From the NCBI GenBank assembly GCA_010015675.1, contig ML976990.1:224588-288587 (forward strand): 64,000 nt of DNA. Reading direction: 5' to 3'. Within the stretch, counting starts at the first letter, position 1. Every line of letters starts with the position of its first letter. A program made the translations under genes and the position numbers. This document shows, piece after piece, positions 35,618 to 45,342 of the stretch. Under the pieces are notes generated by a model. It worked only from the letters and a program-made list of their open reading frames with translations. It was not told the origin of the DNA and ran no database searches. The DNA comes from Byssothecium circinans (Eukaryota; Ascomycota; Dothideomycetes; Pleosporales; Massarinaceae).

Positions 35618-37012
35618 ATGTTCTCTGTTAAAAATCCGCTACCCCACCTTCGCGATGTTCACAGGCACAATGTCCATGCCCTCCAATCTTCACTTCTCGC
35701 GGAGCTATCCGGATCTCTCGGAGACCTTGGAACGCTTCTACCGCTCATGACAGCGCTCGTCATTACAGAGTCAATATCTCTGCCAGCGACTCTCCTTTTC
35801 ACTGGAGCCGCCAACGTCCTTACCGGCCTCGCGTTCGGCATCCCTCTACCAGTACAACCCATGAAAGCCATAGCAGCTGTCGCAATATCAAGAGAATTTA
35901 CACTTGAAGAGAATGCCGCCGCGGGACTAGTGGTGGCAAGTTTAGTCGGACTATTCAGCGTGACAGGCTTGCTGAAACGAGCGAACAAAGTAACGCCCAT
36001 TCCAATCGTCAAGGGAATTCAAGTAGGAGCTGGACTGTCGCTGTGTTTAAGCGCTGGGTCGAAGATGTTGATGCCTTTGAGCTGGACAGGACCTTGGTGG
36101 GGCGACAACCTTTTATGGGCCATCGCGGCTGTGTTCCTCTTACTATTCACATTCGCCTATCCCAGGCTTCCGTACGCCCTGATAGTCTTCTCGGTCGGCA
36201 TTGTTCTCTCCCTGCTATCACGCAAGAACGACGCTGGCCACTTTTCTACTGCCATTCCTATCGTCCATCCCTCTGGTAATGACTTCTGGAAAGCAACGAC
36301 GACAGCATCTCTCGGGCAACTGCCCCTAACCCTACTCAATTCCGTCATTGCCGCGTCGGCGCTTGCAGCGGACTACTTCCCATCACCCCACTACCCAGCT
36401 TATCCTACAGTAACAGAGCTGGGCGTCTCAGTCGCAGCAATCAATTTGGTGGGCTGCTGGTTTGGTGCGATGCCCGCATGCCATGGATCTGGAGGGCTGG
36501 CAGCCCAGTATCGATTCGGCGCACGAAGTGGCTCTAGTATCGTCTTTCTGGGCCTAGTCAAATTCTTCTTTGGTATTGTTGCGTTGATTACTTCCGGCCC
36601 AATCGTGAGCGTCCTGTCCGGTATTCCGAAATCGCTTCTCGGTGTCCTCGTCCTCGCTGCGGGCATTGAACTGGCCAAAGTGGGCGAAAGTGTGAACACA
36701 GATGCTCGAGATTTGCGCATATACAATGCGGACGGAAAGTGGGACCGCAAGACTGTGAAGCACATTGAAAACACGGAGAAGAATGAGAGGTGGACGGTGA
36801 TGCTTGTGACGATCGCCACGTTGCTCGCATTTAGGAACGACGCGGTGGGGTTCATCGCCGGTCTGGCCTGGCATTGGGGCTTGAAAGCTGCAGCGAAGGT
36901 TAATGATTGGAGGGAGAGAAGGGAGGGTAGGATGCTTCTTCGACGGGCGAGTCAGCACTATGGAGAGAGGACAGGATTGCTGTTTCATGAGGAGTCGGAT
37001 CGAGTTGCTTGA
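35618..37012 (+). CDS. MOT1-family molybdate transporter
   Basis: Single exon, 464 aa, with about ten hydrophobic segments. The two signature regions of the MOT1/sulfate-transporter-like family are present: PLPVQPMKAIAAVAISREF (about residues 86-104) and GAMPACHGSGGLAAQYRFGA then RSGSS (about 282-306). The N-terminus runs LLAELSGSLGDLGTLLPLMT, also typical of the family. MOT1 proteins import molybdate with high affinity, at the plasma membrane, vacuole or mitochondria depending on species; location here is unknown. The C-terminus ends in a basic tail. The start at 35618 (ATG) directly precedes the conserved N-terminal helix. Molybdate would feed Moco synthesis for enzymes such as nitrate reductase and the MOSC protein at 29.5 kb. 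Confidence 0.92.
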   Translation: MFSVKNPLPHLRDVHRHNVHALQSSLLAELSGSLGDLGTLLPLMTALVITESISLPATLLFTGAANVLTGLAFGIPLPVQPMKAIAAVAISREFTLEENAAAGLVVASLVGLFSVTGLLKRANKVTPIPIVKGIQVGAGLSLCLSAGSKMLMPLSWTGPWWGDNLLWAIAAVFLLLFTFAYPRLPYALIVFSVGIVLSLLSRKNDAGHFSTAIPIVHPSGNDFWKATTTASLGQLPLTLLNSVIAASALAADYFPSPHYPAYPTVTELGVSVAAINLVGCWFGAMPACHGSGGLAAQYRFGARSGSSIVFLGLVKFFFGIVALITSGPIVSVLSGIPKSLLGVLVLAAGIELAKVGESVNTDARDLRIYNADGKWDRKTVKHIENTEKNERWTVMLVTIATLLAFRNDAVGFIAGLAWHWGLKAAAKVNDWRERREGRMLLRRASQHYGERTGLLFHEESDRVA

Positions 37013-37923
37013 GCGTCAAGGATACCCTTTGAGGTGTTTGGGAGAATAGTTAGCGAGAACCTCAGATATTACATTGCTGGATTGAAAGTGTTAATTTTTC
37101 TTAAGCTCCTTCGCTCATTGACACATCTAGGAATAAGTTCTCTGGCCAGTGATCTTCCCGCCCATGTTCCAGTAACTTAAAAGCTCTGTTGTACTGTCAA
37201 ACAAGCCAGTAATACCTCATGTAGAATTTGCAGGCTACCTAGACATCAACTTCTCACAGGTGTGGGTAAAGAGTAGCAGAAGTTCAAGAGATGATAATGC
37301 GTATGTGCTGTACATAGAGACATTCTGAGCTCTATGTAATGTGCTAGTCCCAAAAGTCCGCTAGCGTTAAAAAAGCAACATCAACCACACATTGTCCCAT
37401 GCTCTTTGTCCTCGACGTTGAACCTCACAGCAACTGAAGAACCACTCCGCCTTCGGTTTCCGTCATCCAAAAACACATCATAAATGAAGCAACGAAATGC
37501 AATAGACCTGCAGGCCGCGGTCCTCCTCGCAAATCTCCGAACGGCCGAATTAATTCATCCTATGGCGAACTAAAACCTAGCTGCACGAACAACTTTCGGA
37601 TGCACGTTTAACAACATATAAAAATAGAAACTTTACCGTGCACTCAATTCTTGTTTACTTTCGGACAGCTGAAGCGTTCAGAGAGGCTGCTGTAGCGAAA
37701 AGCTAGCGGCTGTACGCATGCGAAGATGTGCTGTCGCCGACCCAAATTCCAGCCAAGGTCGGAGGTATTGCTCCTACCCGCGGAGTAACCTTCAAAAACA
37801 ACCCTGGGCACCGGTATGATCTAAGATGCTTATTTGCATCCTCCCCCAATCACTGCTGTTCGCATAGCAGGCTCATGCATATTGAAGCATGGGGTTTCAG
37901 CTCCCGGGGAGATGCAATAAATC
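37013..37923. other. intergenic, carboxylesterase upstream region
   Basis: No gene recognised. The right end carries the TATA-like element described next. Confidence 0.55.
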
Positions 37924-37931
37924 TATATAAT
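37924..37931 (+). promoter_or_regulatory. TATA-like element of the carboxylesterase
   Basis: tatataat lies 51 bp before the start codon at 37982, a usual place for a fungal TATA box with a short leader. Confidence 0.5.
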
Positions 37932-37981
37932 CTGGAGTGTGGTACCTCAGCATCTCGGAACGATCACTGCCGACCCCAAAG

Positions 37982-40042
37982 ATGTCACGTGTTATTTTAG
38001 TAGGCATTTCTTTGGGACTCGCCGTGCTTACAGAATCTAGGGCTTTCTCTTCTCGGGCTGTCGCTAATGTGTCGAATGCGGAAACGTCCTTGACGCTTAT
38101 CTATCAAAACAATCTCAACGCATCCGACGACGAGAACCATGTCGGCGCCATTATACTGGATGCAGTTCCTCAAGCCAGCGCTGCTTCTGCTTGCGCTTCC
38201 CTGAACGAAAAGCTTCTTCCCAAGTCCACGCTACTGGAACACAAATCGGACTTCCTGCCTGCGCTTGCATATCAGGTCTACGCGAAATATTTCAACACAG
38301 GAGGTAGCTTCTACATTGAGAATGGCACGGTCACTGTGGATGGACAGTTCAACTTCGCCGAAGTGTCAGCTCAACGGCTCCCCGTTTTGTGCACCCAATC
38401 TGCGAATAATGGCGCATCGAGTGCTGGCCCTGTCAGCGGGAGCCAACTCACTGTAGCAGCGGGCGGCAACACTTTCATTGGTTATCGAAACCAGAAGTCT
38501 TTCAGGTTCCTAGGGATACCGTATGCCGACACGCCCCAACGCTGGAAGTACTCTTCGATATACTCGAAGCGCGGCGAGACAATCCAGGCTACCTCTTACG
38601 GATCACAATGCCCTCAATTCGGCACTGGAAGCGAAGACTGTTTGTTCTTGAATATCCAGACTCCCTACATTCCCAAAGCTGGGTCAAAGAAGAGTCTCCG
38701 TCCCGTAATGTTCTGGGTCCATGGAGGTGCCTTTATCGCTGGTAGTGGTGCGGACCCATTATCGGATGGTGGGAATCTGGCAAGCAAAGAAGACATTGTC
38801 GTTGTATCGATCAATTACCGACTTTCTACGCTTGGTTTCCTCGCTGTACCTGGCACCGATATCCTTGGGAACTTTGCGATTGCCGATCAAATCGTGGCTT
38901 TGGACTGGGTGGTAGCCAACATTGCTTCCTTCGGTGGGGACCCGAAGCAAATCACGATCGGTGGAGAATCAGCCGGAGCCGCCAGCGTGAGGACTCTCCT
39001 AGGCTCACCTGAGGCAATTGGAAAGTACCAAGGTGCATTCGCAATGTCCAACCTTGGTGGTGGTGTTACGCTCGGACTCAATGGCGACTACGGCACGACC
39101 TACTCAACGTACTACACCGTCAATCAATCCTATGCAGTTGCGGGCGAGCAGATCTTCGATGATGCGAACTGCACAGGAGGCGATCTCGCCACCCAGGTAT
39201 CTTGCCTCGAGAAAGTCCCTGCTCTACAACTCGTCTCGTACCCCACTGTCGCTCGCTACGTCGTCCGAGACGGCAAATACGTTGATACCTCGAACCTCAT
39301 CCTCTCGACTCGAAACGACAGCACAGCACACATCCCCGTAATCTTCGGCATAACGCGCAACGACGGCGCTTCCTTCTCAATCTACCCGCAAACGCCAATA
39401 TCAAACCACTCCCAAGGTCTCCAAGTCGCTCTGGGCATCAACTCCACATGGGCACAGAGGGTCATCGACTCCAAGCTCTTCCCCTTCTACGACACCGGAA
39501 ATCTGACGCTGGACTCTTTCAACGTATCCCAACGCATCGCAACAGACAAGACCTTCCGCTGTGTCGACCAAGCAACCGTCTACGCAGGGAGCTCAACCGG
39601 CGCCTTTAAAAAAGCATACTATTACCAATTTGAACGCACAATGGACGGCTTCGACCCCAACAACCTCGGCGGTCCCGCAAATGACGATCCGAAGAATCCG
39701 TATTTCCGCCTCCACGCCGGCGATATACCGTGGGTGTTTGGCACGTTGCCCCGGATCAGAGAGCCGGCGGATTTGTACGCTGTTCAATTGATATCGAGCT
39801 ATTTTGCGAGTTTTGTGAAGAGTGGGGATCCGAATCCGGATCTCAAGTACTTGAAGGTGAGGGGGTATGAGAGAGTTGCTGAGGCAGTGCGGGGGACGGG
39901 GAGTTGGGGGGAGGTTAGGGCTAAGAGGGATGGGGAGGTGAGGCTTTTGGATTGGCCCGGGAAGAGGGATAAGTTTGTGGATGTTGAGCAGTGTGAGTGG
40001 CTGGGGTATGGGCTGGATTACTATCTGAAGGGAGGCATTTGA
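37982..40042 (+). CDS. secreted type B carboxylesterase/lipase
   Basis: Single exon, 686 aa from the chosen Met; an in-frame Met 45 bp upstream would place extra residues before the leader. The signal peptide reads MSRVILVGISLGLAVLTESRA. A ~140-residue N-terminal region of unknown role precedes the alpha/beta-hydrolase domain. That domain has the oxyanion-hole motif VMFWVHGGAF, EDCLFLNIQTP, and the nucleophile elbow GGESAGAAS with Ser330. The acidic member is probably in ITRNDGASF, where many relatives have Glu, and the His is in LHAGDIPW (His578). Many N-x-S/T sites fit secretion. Family members hydrolyse carboxylic esters, including lipids and cell-wall or xenobiotic esters; the substrate here is unknown. 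Confidence 0.9.
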   Translation: MSRVILVGISLGLAVLTESRAFSSRAVANVSNAETSLTLIYQNNLNASDDENHVGAIILDAVPQASAASACASLNEKLLPKSTLLEHKSDFLPALAYQVYAKYFNTGGSFYIENGTVTVDGQFNFAEVSAQRLPVLCTQSANNGASSAGPVSGSQLTVAAGGNTFIGYRNQKSFRFLGIPYADTPQRWKYSSIYSKRGETIQATSYGSQCPQFGTGSEDCLFLNIQTPYIPKAGSKKSLRPVMFWVHGGAFIAGSGADPLSDGGNLASKEDIVVVSINYRLSTLGFLAVPGTDILGNFAIADQIVALDWVVANIASFGGDPKQITIGGESAGAASVRTLLGSPEAIGKYQGAFAMSNLGGGVTLGLNGDYGTTYSTYYTVNQSYAVAGEQIFDDANCTGGDLATQVSCLEKVPALQLVSYPTVARYVVRDGKYVDTSNLILSTRNDSTAHIPVIFGITRNDGASFSIYPQTPISNHSQGLQVALGINSTWAQRVIDSKLFPFYDTGNLTLDSFNVSQRIATDKTFRCVDQATVYAGSSTGAFKKAYYYQFERTMDGFDPNNLGGPANDDPKNPYFRLHAGDIPWVFGTLPRIREPADLYAVQLISSYFASFVKSGDPNPDLKYLKVRGYERVAEAVRGTGSWGEVRAKRDGEVRLLDWPGKRDKFVDVEQCEWLGYGLDYYLKGGI

Positions 40043-40376
40043 GAAGAGTTTTTTGCCGGCACAGAAGGAATGAGTTACAGTGTGAAATATTATGCGGCAA
40101 GCTAGCTTTATTGAAGCGTAAACTATAATTTATACGATCATTGCCCATAAGCTGGCACTGCTTTCACTCTCAAGCACTACGGAAGACTTTCTAAGATCAC
40201 GTCACTCCCTCACATGCTCGAGGAAAGAGTTGGATTGATCCAATGTACATTTCGAACACCAGTTGACTAGCTCCAGCCCTACTAACGTGCTCTTCTAAAT
40301 CATGCATGTACCAACTGGCAACCGCCAAAACAATGTCCAAGATTGCAAAACTATGCAATACCCAGCCTTTCATGCC

Positions 40377-40894
40377 TTATACGGCAACGGCGCCTCTCCT
40401 ATTGGTCAATATCACGTCCGGTAAGATCTCCCCGACCCTCTCAAAAAAGTCCTCGACATCTTCCCCCACCCTCCAGCTTCTCCATCTCCCTTCTTAGCAC
40501 CTCCTCCCTCTACTCCCTCTGGCTCTTCATCTTACGCTTCTCGTTCCTTGCACTCCAAACTCAGCTTCAACCACGCCGACTCTACCCCCGAGGCCTGAGA
40601 AGTTGCCGGTGTCCCGCGAAGTGCAGCGAGATAGCGAGCGTACAGGGAGAAGATGCGACTGTGAGTGTTTGTCTTGTCAGTGAGGGCGGGGGCTGGGGCT
40701 GGGGTCGGTATTTTGGTAGGCGCTGAGGTTTGGTAGGCGCCGGTGGCTGGGAGATTGGAAAGGATCCCGGCGCACGATACCGAGAGTGGCGTTGGCATGG
40801 GTGTTGGTGGAACCACTCGCTTCACTGGTGGCGTAGCCGGTGACTGCGCTGAGGAGTTGCTGGGAAAAGAGTCTGCGAGGATGTATCCCGGCAT
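40377..40894 (-). CDS. small hypothetical protein, two-exon model
   Basis: From Met at 40894 a Pro/Ser/Thr-rich 80-residue part leads into SRIFSLYARYLAALRGTP and WLKLSLECKERE, which look like a short helical domain. A consensus donor, gtaaga, lies at 40535, two bases before a stop. Joining it to an AAG acceptor at 40477 (59-bp intron) continues in frame as EDVEDFFERVGEILPDVILT and stops at 40377, giving 152 aa. Without splicing the frame ends at 40532. I do not recognise the family; support is a good start context, the donor and the amphipathic C-terminus. Confidence 0.42.
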
Positions 40895-41499
40895 CTTGGA
40901 CTTCTTGTGGGGTTGAGATGGCGATAAGTGGATCTGCTTTCTGTGAGTCGCCTTGGAAGGGGTTCAAAGTAGCTGGCCGAGATTTTGGCTACGAGGTCGC
41001 TGTTTGCTGATTCCAGGGCTGAACAAGTTCAGAGTGAGTCGATGTAGTGCTTTCACCGCGTGATAGGAAGTGCGGGTTGAAATGCATACAGGCACGAGCA
41101 CAGTGAAACTGTTCACATGAAGTGAGGTGTATGTTGTGACAGTGAAAGAATTCAGAATTAGTGATCATGTGCACATGTGGGCGAGATGCATGTCGGTTGC
41201 GAAAAACACTTGGACACATTCTTTGTGATGCAGGTACGTATTAATTATCGATGAACATGTCTGCACTCTAACGTCAGCACAACTCGAGAAGCCCGAGATG
41301 TCACGAGCAAATGGAAGCTTACCTCGAAAACAAGCAAATAGCTAGAAGTAGAAATAGATTAGATAATTAAGCAGATTTGTATAGCACCTGCACGCACCCA
41401 TCCTGTATCTCTTGATATGTTACCTCATTGGAACAGACCATACCAACTTGAACGCTAGCAAAAGCAACAAGCGATGTACGCACCGTATTTCATTCTTTA
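40895..41499. other. intergenic
   Basis: Upstream of the small hypothetical gene and downstream of the TLC gene, both on the minus strand. Nothing recognised. Confidence 0.5.
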
Positions 41500-42762
41500 C
41501 TAAGCCGCCCTGGCAGTGCCGATAGTCTTCTCCACCCCTCTTCGCTTGATCTCCGTCCGTTCGACCTCTAAATGCTTGCCTGTGCCCCCGATCTTGACCG
41601 CACTGATGTAATCGCCTTGCTTCCCCGAGTTAGCATATGGTGTGGTAGGTAGACTAGGAGGCGGCGTGTTCACCGCAGTGCCCTCAACGAGCACTTTCTC
41701 CTTCTCCTTTTCCACAGCATTGAGCTTCTTCTCTTCAGGCTTTCGAGTACCGAACGGTGGGTCGAAGCGCTTGCGAATCGTCTCGATCATCTTGCCGAAC
41801 CAAAACCAGTTCAGACCGTTGAGCGTGAAGTTGCTCGCGAGGTAGCATCCAGCGAGCCACACCGGGACCGTACGGCCACCTGCGAACTGCATGATATCGC
41901 TCGTGGGAATCAAGCTGGAGTCTACGTGTGTGCCGTTGCTGAGCTTGCCGAGCTCGGGGTCGGTGTATGTGAGGGTCGAGTCGCCCGCAGTAATAGCGCG
42001 GTAGACATCGTAGAATACGCGGGTGGATTGATAGGAGCCCCAGCCTAGACGGCACCCGGCGAAGGTGCAGAGCAGGAGGATGCCGTTGTAGAGTTGGATC
42101 TTCGAGCCGGTCAGGTTGAGCTTGTCACAGAACCAGTGGATATTGAGGAAGGGCGAGGAGAGCTCATAGAGAATGAAAGTTGGGGCATAGAAGTTGACGA
42201 AAGGGCGCTGTCGTTGCTGTTAGTCGTTTCCATCCGATCCCGTGCTGTACATTGTTGTCTGAGCTATTGGGGAACTCACAAATCCTAATGCGAATACGAA
42301 CAAAGCAGACACTGCATGGGCCAGCATACCCAACCCAAACACGCTCAGATGCTGCAGCGTGATGGCCAAATCCCACAAAAAGTATCCTCCCGCAAAGGCC
42401 TGGATCAGCCCTCCAGCCCCTGTGTACCCGTGCACCCTTGCACTCCAATTCATGTCCTTCCTCTCCTCGTCTTTCCACATAACCCACAGCGCCAACGCGC
42501 ATACCAGCGTACTCTGCGCAAAGGAAACAATGTGCACATTCCAGCTCAGCCGTGTCCGCGCATTGAAGTTGGAGTATGTGCGGGGAATCAGGAGGTTTGA
42601 TATCCACGGTGCGAAGTACTGGTAGATGGCAGAGTACAGGCAGAAGGCGAAGGCGACTTCGTGGATATGTAGTGGAAGCGTCTTGAGGGAGAGGTAGTCG
42701 GCGACGGGCCGCACGTACTGCAGCAGCCGCTCAGGAGGCGCTATCGGGAAGGGATCGTGCAT
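41500..42762 (-). CDS. TLC-domain multi-pass membrane protein
   Basis: Exon 1 is 42762-42280 and exon 2 is 42207-41500, joined over a 72-bp intron (gtgagt...acag, phase 0); 396 aa. The chosen Met begins MHDPFPIAPPERLLQYV; an in-frame Met 96 bp upstream is possible. About six to seven hydrophobic segments span residues 35-290. The fold matches the TRAM/LAG1/CLN8 (TLC) group, with YLSLKTLPLHIHEVAFAFC, AGGYFLWDLAITLQH and FVNFYAPTFILYELSSPFLN as key helices. Not a ceramide synthase: the Lag1 motif with paired His is absent. It is closest in type to the TMEM56/yeast YPR114W group of unknown function, probably ER. The C-terminal ~100 residues are a charged cytosolic tail. Confidence 0.85.
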
Positions 42763-43473
42763 GGCGTAGAGATGTTGTTGCAGGGTGCGGCGCTGTGTGG
42801 GATCGCAGGAGACAGTCACTCGCACACAAAGCGAAGGTAGACGTCGCAGCAGAATCAAAACCTCGGCGGCAACGGGGGCAGGGTGAATATATAGGCGTCT
42901 AGCAGCGTGAGGCGCGAAAGGCAGGCAGACGGAGGTTAGGGTCAGCTCCGCAGCGCCCAGCGTGGTGTCTTGTGCTCCACCGAGGCACCACCGTTATTGG
43001 CGGAAGCGGCCTGACAAAGGTTCGGTCCAACAAGCCCTCGAGGTCATGCTGCGCCTTTGAGACACATATCACAATGTACTCAACTTGCACAGCTCAGGTG
43101 CATGCGAATAATGGACGTGTACTCAGGTTGCATGGTCATATTTTGCGAGCATGGGACGTCATGTCTGACAGCAGCTTGGAAGATATCGACACGCCTGCAT
43201 TGCACCGCCACAGATATGAGGCGTCGTACGAGTGCTGAGGTGTGTCCAACTCACTTTTTACTATTACTAGCTAGAGTTTGATGTACCGAGCGAGCCGGCC
43301 TCATGCTGTATAAAGATAGGTGGTAGGTTTAAGTCGCATGCTTCCATCGGTGCACACAGCCTCCTATCCTACGTCGAATAAATACTTGAAGCACAAAGAT
43401 CTACAATAGTCCTATATAGAGTATAAATAGAAAGAACATCGGGGTATCATAAGGAATGAGAAGGTAAATGACA
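42763..43473. other. intergenic
   Basis: Upstream of the TLC gene and downstream of the next minus-strand gene. Nothing recognised. Confidence 0.5.
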
Positions 43474-45058
43474 TCATTGTATGTTAGGGTCGCTAAGGTC
43501 GACGTAGCGATTGAAATAGCAGTTCCTGCACATGTCGTCCCGAAGGCGCTCCGCATACGCTTCGAGGAAAAGAGCCCCAACGTACGAGGTCCTTTCGATT
43601 CGATCCAAGAGAGAGTAGAAGTCCTGCAGTGTCTTGTAGCTGACGATGCATCTGTCTTTGCCAAGGAAGGGCAGTGGTTCCGTGGGTTTCATCGTAGCCG
43701 CTGGATCCGGAGCACTGGTAGGTGGAGATTTCATGATGTTCTTTTGAGGTGTAAACTCTCTCTTTACACCTGCTTCTTTGAACACAGATGACAACGGCGT
43801 GGGAATTCCAAAAACTGGGCGGCGAGATGGCTTCTTCGACGCGCGGTCAGGTGACACCGTGAGATCTATTGACTCGATTTCGGGTGTCTTTGGACGGGAG
43901 CGATTGCCGGCATCAGGTTGAAGTGGTTTCCTTGGGCTTGGTCTCGGGTTTGAAGAGCCAGGTGTTGTTTTTGATATTTCTTCCACCCTGAACATCTTCT
44001 CCACGTCCTTTTGAACGCCGATCCAAAGACGGAAGGTTACCTCTGTGATATTTTCGGAAGTGAAGATGAACTTTAGTGCCTGATTCATCTCATACGCATT
44101 CTGGTAAGGGTGAAACTTGTTCTTCTGACTGAGCTTCCCCCCGGGCTTTGGCTCAGGATCTTCCATGAACCTGAAATCGCAGAATACGTCAGCAAGGCTC
44201 ACCTCAGGGGGACTTTGAATGCTCCTGATGGGTTGATCACGGTGAAATTCGCGGGGGCACAGGGCACAGGGAAACGTACGGATCCAAAATACCAAGCTCA
44301 TAGTTGACCGCCCAATTCAGCTCCTCATTCCTTTCCTTCTCAGGTAGTGGAACGACCTCAAACTCCCAAGACAGTCGTTCAGCCACAAGGAAGATCTTCC
44401 GAATGTGGGGCGTAGTCTTGCGCTCGCATTTACAAACGGGACAGCGGAACGGCAATGACGGCTGAACATTATCCCGATGGTGAAGCTTGTGCCATGAGTC
44501 GTACGGCAGCAGACCTAGGGGATATGGCACCCAGTGAAAGTCTTGACAGAGTTTGCTATCCGGGTGTGGTCCGTGTCGGATTTGGGGGGTGTACACCGGT
44601 ATTGCAACCTGAGGTGCAGGTGGTTGAGCAACAAAGCCAGTATGCTGTTGGGTGGGCCTATAGGGGCTCGAATAATTCTGAGGTCTGCTAGAAGAGCTAT
44701 AGCTGGACGTTCTCTGAGAAATAGACGCGTTCCGCCCGATGTTGAGACCTTGGTTGGCAGCGTAATAGGGTGGACGGTTACTTTCTTTCAACCGCTCCTC
44801 GTCGAGTTGCTCGTATGTCATTACACGCTCTTTTGGCTTAGGAATTCGGGTGATCGCATCATTGAGATGTTTTGTTTGCTCTCCCTGTTCCCGCTCATGA
44901 ATGTTTTGGAGCCGTCCCAGTGTCTCTGGATTGCGTTCTTGAGATACCCTAGTGCGAGAATATGGTAGTGAACTGGAACTGGGCACCCTGGAAACTTTCG
45001 ATGGCCTGTGGTCTCTCCACGAAGGATCGGCAGGTCGTTTCCTGAAGTTGGAGACCAT
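43474..45058 (-). CDS. hypothetical protein with CxxC motif and disordered regions
   Basis: Exon 1 is 45058-44280 and exon 2 is 44170-43474; the 109-bp intron (gtacgt...ttcag) joins GILDP to FMEDPEPKPGG in frame, giving 491 aa. The first ~160 residues are basic, Ser/Tyr-rich and disordered. A likely folded part at about 165-330 has DFHWVPYPLGLLPYDSWHKL, RCPVCKCERKT (a possible half zinc site) and KFIFTSENITEVTFRLWIGV. A Pro/Ser/Lys-rich linker with SPRKPLQP and TPEIESIDLT (acidic, SIM-like) follows, then a C-terminal module, YKTLQDFYSLLDRIERTSYV and RLRDDMCRNCYFNRYV, with two Cys. I do not recognise the family. Its divergent promoter is shared with the SerRS gene. Confidence 0.78.
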
Positions 45059-45342
45059 TGCGTGCTACAGTCCTCCACGAGTAGTTACAGGGAAAGATTG
45101 ACATAAAGCGATAGCGTTCGGGAGGAGGATGCTGTCAGTTTGAGGGGTGGACGAAGAAAGACCTTGTCGGAGTGAATGGTGACGCGACGACGCGTCAAAG
45201 TGAAAGACAGGGATCTGACATTTGAAGCTTCGGTCATAGCTTCAAAAAGCTCCGAGAGCTGACTCCACCTTTGACCTTTCCACTTCGCCCGAGTGATCCC
45301 AACAGACCTTTGATGGTGTGAGGATACACAATTGGGCCTATC
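45059..45342. promoter_or_regulatory. divergent promoter with an ACGCGT box
   Basis: 284 bp separate the unknown gene (-) and the SerRS gene (+). A perfect ACGCGT occurs at 45190-45195 next to GACGCG at 45181-45186, the same element type seen upstream of MRC1. A cell-cycle role would fit the unknown gene better than SerRS, but this is inference. Confidence 0.4.
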
